A program made the position numbers and the translations under genes. Shown here one piece after another: positions 21,994-28,706 of a stretch of DNA of 34,319 bases. The notes under the pieces were generated by a model that was not told the DNA's origin, ran no database searches, and worked only from the letters and a program-made list of their open reading frames with translations. Origin of the DNA: an uncultured delta proteobacterium (lineage in GTDB: Bacteria; Myxococcota_A; Polyangia; Polyangiales; JADJMO01). Positions within the stretch are counted from its first letter, which is position 1; every line of letters starts with the position of its first letter. The DNA is taken from NCBI GenBank assembly GCA_903923175.1, contig CAIXWQ010000534.1, positions 1 through 34,319 of the forward strand. The letters are read 5' to 3'.

Positions 21994-23547
21994 CTACTTG
22001 CCCCCCGTGGACGCGGACGACGCCGGCGCGGCCGTCTTCTTCGGGCCGCCGCCCTCCTCGGGGCAGCGCAGCTCGGCCTCGAACGTGTACTTCTGCGCGT
22101 CCGAGCTGATCGCCTTGGTCTTGCGGGGGATGCTCGCGTTGTTGAAGCAGCGGTACGTCTTGAGCACCGCCTCGATCGTGTTCACGTCGGCCACGGTCGG
22201 CGCGATCCCCTGGATGGTGACCTTGAAGCCGCCCCCGCTCTGCCGCACGACCTCGAGCTTCTCGATGTCGTGCTTCATCTTGACCGTCGGGATGAGCTCG
22301 GAGATCTCGACGAGCACGTCCATCGCGTCGGCGCGCGGGAGGGGATCGTCGTCGGCGGAGCCCGGCCCCTTCTGCAGCAGCTCCGCGACGCGGTCGAGAT
22401 CGGTGGTCGCCTCGCCGAGGACGTCCTTCGTCGAGTCGGCGAGCACCACCTCGAGCGCCTTGCGGTCGGCCGCGACGTTGCGCGCGCGCGCCCAGGTGGC
22501 GAAGAAGAACGCGACGAGGATGGTGGCGCCGAGGCCGAGCAGCAGCGGCACCTTCTCGCGCAGGAAGCCGTAGCCGCGCTCGTAGGCGAGGGGGCCGCGC
22601 CGCAGATCGAGCCCGCGGGCGCGCGGCGCGCAGCCGATCGCGAGCCCGACCGCGCGGGCGTAGCGGTGCGCGCCGTCGCGCTTCTCCGGGGCGAGCCCCT
22701 CGACGCCGCCGAGCGGGAGCACCTCGACCGGCAGCTGCAGCTCGCCCGAGAGCCAGCGCGGGAGATCGACCACGTACGCGCCGCCGCCCGTGACGTAGAG
22801 CTCCTCGGGGTGGAGCCCGCTCGTCGTCCGGAAGGCGGCGATGGTCTGCCGGATCTCGCGCGCGAGGTGCCCCGCGGTCGCCGGCATGCCGACCACGCCG
22901 CGCGAGAGCGTGCGCGCGAAGAGCGGCTCGGCCCCCTCGAGGAAGAGCAGCTCGGCCTGATCGGCGCCGAGATCGAGGATGGCCCGCACGCCGCCCTGCT
23001 TGAACGGCGCGAGCGCGAGCGCGAGATCGGCGAAGGGGAACGCGCCCGGGCCGACGTGATCGGGCTCGCGGCCGATGGCGCGGGCCGCGAGCTCGATGCG
23101 CTCGCGCACGTCCTCGACGCGCGCCGCCGCGACCAGCACCGGCACCGGCTTCTCGAGCGGGGCCCCGGCGCGGACGCGGTGATCGAAGACCGCGTCGTCG
23201 AGATCGAAGGGGAGCAACGCCTCGAGCTCGAACGGGATGACCTCGCCGACGCGCCGTCGAACGGCGGCCGGCAGCTCGAGCCCGCGAACGTAGGTGCGCG
23301 CGCCGTCGAAGGAGATGGCGACCGGATCGCCGCCCTCCGTCGCCGATTTGGCGGCCTCGCGGATCGCCTCCTCCAGCGTCGGGGCGGCCGTCGTGACCGC
23401 CGCGCCGAGCGCGCTCACCACGGCGACGTCGGCCGGCAGGCGATCGAACGCGAAGCACGTCTCGAGCGCCCACTTGCGACCCGAGCCACGCACGACCGCG
23501 ACCTTGACCTGCGTCGCGCCGATGTCGATGCCCACGTACCGCGCCAC
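21994..23547 (-). CDS. gspL: GspL, ATPase-recruiting platform protein (PilM-PilN fusion type)
   Basis: 517 residues from a GTG. Residues 1-310 form an actin-like PilM-type cytoplasmic domain: YVGIDIGATQVKVAVV, EVIPFELEALLPFDLDD, AILDLGADQAELLFLEG and LYVTGGGAYVVDLP. One membrane helix lies at 333-351 (PLLLGLGATILVAFFFATW). The periplasmic part is a coiled segment (352-395) and a PilN-like ferredoxin fold. The whole is a PilM-PilN fusion as in GspL. It binds the GspE N-terminal domain and pairs with GspM. The long cytoplasmic half keeps ATP-binding-like motifs (GIDIGAT, LDLGAD). A gap of 108 nt separates it from gspK, the largest gap in the operon. Confidence 0.9.
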   Translation of the reverse strand: MARYVGIDIGATQVKVAVVRGSGRKWALETCFAFDRLPADVAVVSALGAAVTTAAPTLEEAIREAAKSATEGGDPVAISFDGARTYVRGLELPAAVRRRVGEVIPFELEALLPFDLDDAVFDHRVRAGAPLEKPVPVLVAAARVEDVRERIELAARAIGREPDHVGPGAFPFADLALALAPFKQGGVRAILDLGADQAELLFLEGAEPLFARTLSRGVVGMPATAGHLAREIRQTIAAFRTTSGLHPEELYVTGGGAYVVDLPRWLSGELQLPVEVLPLGGVEGLAPEKRDGAHRYARAVGLAIGCAPRARGLDLRRGPLAYERGYGFLREKVPLLLGLGATILVAFFFATWARARNVAADRKALEVVLADSTKDVLGEATTDLDRVAELLQKGPGSADDDPLPRADAMDVLVEISELIPTVKMKHDIEKLEVVRQSGGGFKVTIQGIAPTVADVNTIEAVLKTYRCFNNASIPRKTKAISSDAQKYTFEAELRCPEEGGGPKKTAAPASSASTGGK

Positions 23548-23633
23548 CCGATGCTCCCTTCGTGCTTCCCGTGCTCTTCGTCCGTCGTCCGCTCGTCGCC
23601 GAGCGCATCCTAGAACGCCTCGCGCGCGCTGCC

Positions 23634-23651
23634 TCTTCTTAGTCTTCTTAG
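23634..23651. repeat. 9-bp direct repeat just after the gspK stop
   Basis: Two exact adjoining copies of TCTTCTTAG (23634-23642 and 23643-23651; CTAAGAAGA on the minus strand) lie four bases beyond the gspK stop codon. They occupy part of the only sizeable gap between gspK and gspL. On the minus strand they are purine-rich and contain in-phase TAA triplets. Origin by slippage is likely. Confidence 0.8.
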
Positions 23652-23655
23652 CCCA

Positions 23656-25239
23656 TCACTCGATCCGGTAGTACACGACCGTGCCGGCCGGGTTCGCATT
23701 GAGCGCCCCCAGGATGGCGTTCGCGCCCGCTCCCGGCGGGGCTGCCCCCACGCCCCCGGCGCCCGCGACCGCGGTTCCTGCCGTCGACGGCACCGCGGCG
23801 GGGGTCGCCGTGGACATCCCGGCCGCCATCGAGCCGGGCGTTCCCGCCCCCGTCGGCGAGTTCGGGATGGCTGGCGCGCCACGAAAATCGACCACGGCGG
23901 TGATGCGCGTCTCGACGTGGGCCAGGTTGGTGCCGGCCTCGCCGGTCGCCACGATGCTGAACACCTTCGACTCGGTCGTGAAGTTCTTCGCCGCCTCGGC
24001 GGGCGACTGGAAGCGCACGGGCGGGATGCTCAGCGTCTCGAACAGGAGCTTGCCGTAGGCGCCGCCCCCCTGGATCGTCGCGATGAAGTCGTTGGGCGTG
24101 CCGAAGAGCGGCATCCCCGAGGTGAACGTGCGGAGCACGCCGAACATGGTGAGGAACTGCGCGTTCTTGGCGACGTCGGTGCAGATCACCGCGTCGGGCG
24201 TGAGCCCGCAGATCACCGCGACGATCACCTGCGGCGCCGCCGTGTTCACGTTCACGGAGCCTTGCCCCCAGACCGTCATGACGCGCTTCTTGGCGTCGCC
24301 GGGGACGGGCTCGATGAACGTCGCCCAGAAGTCGTCGCCGACCCCGCGCACGAGGTGCAGCTCCTCCAGCGAGTCGTACGGCGCGTTCTTGGTCCGGTAA
24401 GGGCGGGCGAGCATCTGGCTCGTCTGGTCCTCGCCGCCGACCGAGCCACCGCCCTGGAAATTGCGAGGTTGGCACGCGTAGAGCTGCTCGTCGGGGTCGG
24501 CCCAGTCCATCAGCGAGCCGCAGATCGTGGCGCGATCGCTGGTGTTGCCGTCGCGATCGTTGCGCTCGAAGAGCGCGTCGTACGCGGGCGAGGAGACGAG
24601 GCCGAGGAAGGCGAGGCCGAAGCGGTTCTCGGAGATCGCGTTGCCGCGCGCGCCGAGGTTGACGTTGAGCTTGTCGTCCTCGGGGACGACGCGGACCGTG
24701 AACTTCGCCCCCTTGGGGCCGCCGAGGTTCTTCGCGGCGCCGAGATCGAACCCCGCGAGCCCCGCGAAGGCCTGCTGCCCCTCGGTGTCGCTGAAGGCGC
24801 CGAGCACCTGGTCCGAGAACTCCCAGACCGGCAGCTGCGGGACGTTCCCGCCCTTGAAGAAGAACTTCAGGATGCCGAGCTGCTGCCGCATGATCGGCTC
24901 GCTCGCGATGAACAGCCGCGCGAGGTTCACCCCGCTGCGCGCCATGTACTCGGCCTGCAAAGCGTCGCGCTCGGCCTGCGCCGACTTGAGGTCGAGCGGC
25001 TGCTGCTCCTGGAAGTCGACCACGAGGATCGACATCAGCGTCAGCGCCGCGAGCACCAGCACGAGCGCGACCGCCCGCTGGTCGCTGCGCTGCGCGCGAC
25101 GACGCCCGGAGCGCGCGCGATCGCCGAGCACCGCGGCGAGGCACCGTCGCAGCAAGCTCGCCGAGCGTGGCGCGCCGCGCGGGGGGGCGTCGTCCTGCAT
25201 CGTCGGCTCTCGCCCTTCGTGTGGCATCGGCGGCCTCAT
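23656..25239 (-). CDS. gspK: GspK, minor pseudopilin
   Basis: 527 residues if started at the ATG that overlaps the gspJ stop as ATGA (25236-25239). Later ATGs at 25227 and 25200 are possible, the first with GAGG six bases upstream. A basic leader of about 55 residues precedes RAVALVLVLAALTLMSILVV, the hydrophobic helix of GspK. It has Ala at the -1 position of the prepilin peptidase site where Gly is normal, and no Glu5, as is usual for GspK. The large globular domain has YMARSGVNLARLF, DDKLNVNLGARG, CGSLMDWADPDEQ, YDSLEELHLVRGVGDDFW and VNVNTAAPQVIVAVICGL, all GspK hallmarks. GspK caps the pseudopilus tip with GspI and GspJ. An Ala/Gly/Pro-rich tail of about 70 residues is extra. Confidence 0.9.
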   Translation of the reverse strand: MRPPMPHEGREPTMQDDAPPRGAPRSASLLRRCLAAVLGDRARSGRRRAQRSDQRAVALVLVLAALTLMSILVVDFQEQQPLDLKSAQAERDALQAEYMARSGVNLARLFIASEPIMRQQLGILKFFFKGGNVPQLPVWEFSDQVLGAFSDTEGQQAFAGLAGFDLGAAKNLGGPKGAKFTVRVVPEDDKLNVNLGARGNAISENRFGLAFLGLVSSPAYDALFERNDRDGNTSDRATICGSLMDWADPDEQLYACQPRNFQGGGSVGGEDQTSQMLARPYRTKNAPYDSLEELHLVRGVGDDFWATFIEPVPGDAKKRVMTVWGQGSVNVNTAAPQVIVAVICGLTPDAVICTDVAKNAQFLTMFGVLRTFTSGMPLFGTPNDFIATIQGGGAYGKLLFETLSIPPVRFQSPAEAAKNFTTESKVFSIVATGEAGTNLAHVETRITAVVDFRGAPAIPNSPTGAGTPGSMAAGMSTATPAAVPSTAGTAVAGAGGVGAAPPGAGANAILGALNANPAGTVVYYRIE

Positions 25240-25961
25240 TTCAGGGCGAACGCGAGGGGGAGGGGCATCATGATCGAGGTCTTGGTGCGCAGCCGGATCG
25301 GCGAGCCGGCAGGGCCCCCCTTCATGATGAGCGTGATCTCGACCTGCATCGGGAGCCGTCCGAGCTGGCCGGCCGCGGAGGTCGAGTCCCACTGATCGGT
25401 CCAGAGGCCGCTCAGCGGGTCGAGGTACTTGAGCTCGAAGGTGTCGATGTCGTCGACGAAGATCTGCACGACGCCGCCCTTGCCGGGCTGGTCGTCCGGG
25501 ATCACCTGCTCGCGCCGGAGCAGGTCGAGCTGCTGCGGCTTCTTCGCGTTCTGCCCCACGAAATACGACAGCTCGCACTGATCGCTCTCGTGGGCGTCCT
25601 TCACGACGCGCCGGTGCGCGAAGGCGTTGAAGTCGACGCGACGCGAGACGCCCGTGAACGCGGTCGTGCGGGTCACCAGGGCCGGCGTCGGCGCCATGTG
25701 CGCGGAGAGGTAGGCCTCCGACAGCTCGCGCGACATCCGCGTCGTCGCGATGCGCGCGAGGCGATACCGCTCGGCGTAGGCCTCGGCGTTGCCCTTGCCG
25801 CGCGTGATGGTCGAGAACGCCGAGTAGATCAGCACCGAGATCATCGCGAGCACGGCGATCGCGATCAGCACCTCGATCAGCGTGAGGCCGCGCTGACCCG
25901 AGCGGCTGCGCGCACGTGCGCGGGCGAGGGATGCCGTGCGAGAGCCGAGGGGCGCGCGCAT
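25236..25961 (-). CDS. gspJ: GspJ, minor pseudopilin
   Basis: 241 residues from the ATG at 25961, which has GGGAGGG eight bases upstream. A GTG at 25967 overlapping the gspI stop is an alternative. The leader of 25 residues is Arg-rich and ends GQRG, followed by LTLIEVLIAIAVLAMISVLI, with Glu at +5 (residue 30) and the prepilin peptidase site after Gly25. The globular part has TRMSRELSEAYLSAH, SRRVDFNAFAHRR, LSYFVGQNAKKPQQLDLLRR and FELKYLDPLSGLWTDQWDST, typical of GspJ. GspJ forms the pseudopilus tip complex with GspI and GspK. It overlaps gspK by 4 nt at its 3' end. Confidence 0.9.
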   Translation of the reverse strand: MRAPLGSRTASLARARARSRSGQRGLTLIEVLIAIAVLAMISVLIYSAFSTITRGKGNAEAYAERYRLARIATTRMSRELSEAYLSAHMAPTPALVTRTTAFTGVSRRVDFNAFAHRRVVKDAHESDQCELSYFVGQNAKKPQQLDLLRREQVIPDDQPGKGGVVQIFVDDIDTFELKYLDPLSGLWTDQWDSTSAAGQLGRLPMQVEITLIMKGGPAGSPIRLRTKTSIMMPLPLAFALK

Positions 25962-25963
25962 GC

Positions 25964-26896
25964 TCACATCCCTCCCATGCGAGGCGTGCCGCCGCCGAGC
26001 GGCATGCCGCCGATGCCACCCGCGCCGCCCGTCGTAGGCGCCCCGCCGATGCCGCCCGCGCCCGGCACCGCCGCGCCGCCGTCGGCGCCCATCATGCTCG
26101 GATCGAGCACCGGCGGCAGCCCCTTCTGGGGATTGGTCACGAACAGGACGAGCGTCGTCTTGCGCTCGTTCGGCCCCTCGTTCCACACGACGTCGACGGT
26201 CACGCGCCGGATCGACGCCTCGAGCAGCGGCTTCAGCTGCGGGTACACGATCCCCATCGCCATGCCGGCGATGCCGTTCACGCCGCCGCCCGGCATGCCG
26301 CCGCCGCCCGCGCTCGGATCGCCGCCGCCGCCCGGGCCCCCCATGCCGCCCGCGAGCATCGAGGCGAGCCCGCCGATCCCGCCGTCGCCGAGCGAGCCGG
26401 GGTTCTGCGCCGCGCCCGCCAGCGCGGCGAGCGAGCCGAAGCCCGAGCTGCCGCCCGCGCTGGACGCGCCGCCGACGCCGCCGTCGCCGCCGGCCTGCGG
26501 CGGATCGGGGAGCACGACCCGCTCGACCACCCAGTGGCAGGTCATCGCCGCGGGGTTCTCGCCGTCGCAGCACGGGCCGTCCTCGTGTTGGTCGGTCTCC
26601 GGGTAGCCGTCCTTGAGCAGCTTCTCCTCGACCTCGCTCATCTTGCAGCGGGCCGCCGTGTTCGCGACCGTCAGGTTGCGCGCGCGGACGTTGGAGTCGT
26701 ACTGCCCCGCGACGATGCTGAGCAGCGACGTCAGCATGAGGCCGAGGATCGCGAGCGCGATCATCACCTCGAGCAGCGTGAAGCCCGAGCTCGCGGACCT
26801 CGCGCCGCGACCCGCGCTCCTCACGACGGGAGACGCGGCGCAGCGCGCCGCTCGGCGACCGCGCGCGGATGAGGGGCTGGAAGCTTCAGTGACCAC
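25964..26896 (-). CDS. gspI: GspI, minor pseudopilin with glycine-rich insertions
   Basis: 310 residues from a GTG, against about 120-140 in well-studied GspI proteins. The prepilin site is SSGFTLLEVMIALAIL, cleaved after Gly38, with Glu at +5 (residue 43). The family segment ARNLTVANTAARCKMSEVEE follows, then HWVVERVVLPD and, after a gap, IRRVTVDVVWNEGPNERKTT. Between them (residues 135-210) lies a block rich in Gly, Ala, Ser and Met, and a similar Gly-rich tail runs from 268 to 310. Cysteines at 84, 109, 110 and 120 could form disulphides. GspI nucleates the tip complex with GspJ and GspK. The GTG overlaps the end of gspH by 11 nt. Confidence 0.88.
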   Translation of the reverse strand: MVTEASSPSSARGRRAARCAASPVVRSAGRGARSASSGFTLLEVMIALAILGLMLTSLLSIVAGQYDSNVRARNLTVANTAARCKMSEVEEKLLKDGYPETDQHEDGPCCDGENPAAMTCHWVVERVVLPDPPQAGGDGGVGGASSAGGSSGFGSLAALAGAAQNPGSLGDGGIGGLASMLAGGMGGPGGGGDPSAGGGGMPGGGVNGIAGMAMGIVYPQLKPLLEASIRRVTVDVVWNEGPNERKTTLVLFVTNPQKGLPPVLDPSMMGADGGAAVPGAGGIGGAPTTGGAGGIGGMPLGGGTPRMGGM

Positions 26897-27641
26897 TGTC
26901 TTCGGCCTCGCTGGCTTCCACGTCGTCGCGCGGGTGGGGGACGAGCACCGGGCCGTCCGCGATGGTCGGCTTGCCGGTCAGCGGCGCGATCACGACGCTC
27001 ATCACGTCCTTCTCGTCGTCGCTCGATTGGATCTTCAGCTGCACGCTCGCGCGCTCGGCCTCCGAGCCGAAGAAGTAGACGTACGCGTGCCCTTTGGTCT
27101 GCGGCTTCGTCTCGTGCGTCGCGTCGACGGCGCGGAACGCGATGCCGGGCTGCAGCTTGCTCGTGTCCTCGCCGATCGCCCGCGCGACGCGCGAGAAGCC
27201 GGGCCGTGACACCTGCACGCCGCCGTTGATGCGGTTGGCCTCGGCGAGGGCGGCCTTCTCGACCTCGGTCGCCGGGTCGGCGCCGCCGGTGCCGAGGAGG
27301 TCCTTGGTGTCGAGGAGCATCGGACTCGACGACTCCTCGAGCCAGAGCGTGTTGTTGTCGAAATCGATCACGAGGCGCAGGCGCTTACCGGTCGACGCCG
27401 CCCGCGCGTACCCGGCGCGCATCGCCGCGGCGACGCGCGAGGCGCTCGACTTCAAGCGCGAGCGCTGCACCGCGCCGACGCCGTAGAGCATCCCGCCGAG
27501 GATCAGCACGAGGATGAAGAGGACGACGAGCACCTCGATCAGCGTGACGCCGCGCGCCCCGCGCCGGCCGCTCGCGCGCGCCGATCCAGCGCGCAGCCGC
27601 GCGCGTGGAGTCAGCGTCGATCGCGCGAGGACAGCGTGCAC
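26886..27641 (-). CDS. gspH: GspH, minor pseudopilin
   Basis: 251 residues from a GTG with GAGGAG seven bases upstream. A basic leader of 31 residues ends GARG, followed by VTLIEVLVVLFILVLILGGM, with Glu at +5 (residue 36). The downstream segment SSASRVAAAMRAGYARAAST matches the GspH helix that packs on the pilin core. The rest (FDNNTLWLEES, KGHAYVYFFGSEAERASVQL, MSVVIAPLTGKPTI) fits the GspH/FimT beta-sheet domain. GspH links the tip complex to the GspG shaft. The protein is longer than the usual 170-190 residues because of the leader, a central loop and an acidic tail. Confidence 0.85.
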   Translation of the reverse strand: MHAVLARSTLTPRARLRAGSARASGRRGARGVTLIEVLVVLFILVLILGGMLYGVGAVQRSRLKSSASRVAAAMRAGYARAASTGKRLRLVIDFDNNTLWLEESSSPMLLDTKDLLGTGGADPATEVEKAALAEANRINGGVQVSRPGFSRVARAIGEDTSKLQPGIAFRAVDATHETKPQTKGHAYVYFFGSEAERASVQLKIQSSDDEKDVMSVVIAPLTGKPTIADGPVLVPHPRDDVEASEAEDSGH

Positions 27642-27679
27642 GTCTCATCTCCTCGGTCCACCGCGCGCGGGCGCGGCCG

Positions 27680-28183
27680 TCACTTCGCCGGCTTGCCGCC
27701 GGCCCAGATGTCGTCGTCGGTGCCCGGCTTGCCGTCGGGGCCGTCGCTGCCGATCGAGGTGTCGCCGCCGGTCGTGCATACGATCCGGTACGGGTGGTTC
27801 CACGGATCGTTGACGTTCTGATCGCTCTTGAGCGACTTGTCCGCCTTGAGGGTCTCCAGCGTCGGGCACTCGCTGCTGCGATCCGGGTGATCGCCCTTCC
27901 ACCCCTCGACGATCGTCTGCAGCGTCTTCGCGTCGGTCGAGGCGGTCTTCTTCTGCGCTTCCTGGAACTTCGGCAGCGCGAAGATCGCCACGCCGCCCGC
28001 GATCATCGCGAGGATCGCGACGACGATCAGGACCTCGACGAGCGTCACGCCGCGCGCTCCGCCACGGCCGTCCTTCGGACGTCCTACGAGGGGGCGCCGG
28101 CTCCCCCTCGTGCTCCCCCATTTGCAGAGGGCTGCGCGGGCAATGGCGCCGATCGTCTTCGCGTGGTGCTCCTTCGGGGTCAT
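27680..28183 (-). CDS. gspG: GspG, major pseudopilin
   Basis: 167 residues. The start at 28183 is well supported by AAGGAG eight bases upstream. The leader is unusually long: 45 residues ending GARG, then VTLVEVLIVVAILAMIAGGV, with Glu at +5 (residue 50). After the helix (KFQEAQKKTASTDAKTLQTI) comes the compact C-terminal domain with DPWNHPYRIV and the calcium-site loop GSDGPDGKPGTDDDIW, the GspG hallmark. A cysteine pair (SSECP and RIVCT) may form a disulphide. GspG polymerises into the pseudopilus that pushes substrates through the secretin. The 79 nt between it and the upstream GspG-like gene may allow independent translation at a higher rate, as its ribosome site is the best in the operon. 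Confidence 0.93.
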   Translation of the reverse strand: MTPKEHHAKTIGAIARAALCKWGSTRGSRRPLVGRPKDGRGGARGVTLVEVLIVVAILAMIAGGVAIFALPKFQEAQKKTASTDAKTLQTIVEGWKGDHPDRSSECPTLETLKADKSLKSDQNVNDPWNHPYRIVCTTGGDTSIGSDGPDGKPGTDDDIWAGGKPAK

Positions 28184-28262
28184 GTCCTTCTCTCCTTGAA
28201 ACGCGCCCGGCGTCGGGATCATGCCCGTCCGGGCTCGAAGCTGCGGCTCTGCCACGCGATTT

Positions 28263-28694
28263 CTACTCGATCGCGTCGAGGCCATAGGGTTCACCGTCGG
28301 GGCCGTCCGACGACAGATCGTACGTGCGCTCGGGCAGCCGGGCCGGGCAAGCGAAGCGCAGCGGACGCCGCCACGCGTCGCGCGGAAGAGCGCCGAGGTA
28401 CGGCGCGTGATCGCCGGGCGTCACCAGCTCCGCGAGGTCGCGCGGGCAGCGGCCGTGGTCGGCGCGGAACGCATCGACGGCCGCGCGCGCGTGCGTGAGC
28501 GTGGCTCGCGTGGTGCGCAGGTTGCGCGCGTCGCGGTTGCGCGCGTAGATCGCGTAGAACAGCGCCACCACGGCGGCGGCCAGGAGCCACGCCGTCGCGC
28601 GTCGACGGGGGAGCTGCAGCGCGCGCGCGACCGTCCGCCTCTCCCAGGGGAGGAAGATGGTCCGCTCTCGCTTCTTGCGCCCGAAGATCGCCAA
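28263..28694 (-). CDS. GspG-like membrane protein without prepilin peptidase site
   Basis: 143 residues from a TTG with GAGGGG eight bases upstream. The N-terminus is very basic (GRKKRER, RRTVARALQLPRRR), and one membrane helix lies at about 33-51 (ATAWLLAAAVVALFYAIYA). There is no GFTLxE site, no Glu5 and no cleavable leader. The periplasmic part nevertheless follows GspG: helix ARAAVDAFRADHG, then RCPRDLAELVTP, YLGALPRDAWRRPLRF and the calcium-loop-like LSSDGPDGEPYGLDAIE. It sits between gspF and gspG in the operon, 12 nt after the gspF stop. It may anchor or nucleate the pseudopilus, or be a diverged copy. The TTG start is the weakest point; no other in-frame start lies upstream before the gspF stop region. 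Confidence 0.8.
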   Translation of the reverse strand: MAIFGRKKRERTIFLPWERRTVARALQLPRRRATAWLLAAAVVALFYAIYARNRDARNLRTTRATLTHARAAVDAFRADHGRCPRDLAELVTPGDHAPYLGALPRDAWRRPLRFACPARLPERTYDLSSDGPDGEPYGLDAIE

Positions 28695-28706
28695 CCGCCG
28701 CGCCCC

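Noticed and set aside
26270-26500. Glycine-rich block of gspI as a frameshifted or non-coding segment.
   Set aside because: The frame stays open, the gspI strands resume after the block, and its composition resembles the other Gly-rich segments of the operon, so an insertion is the better reading.
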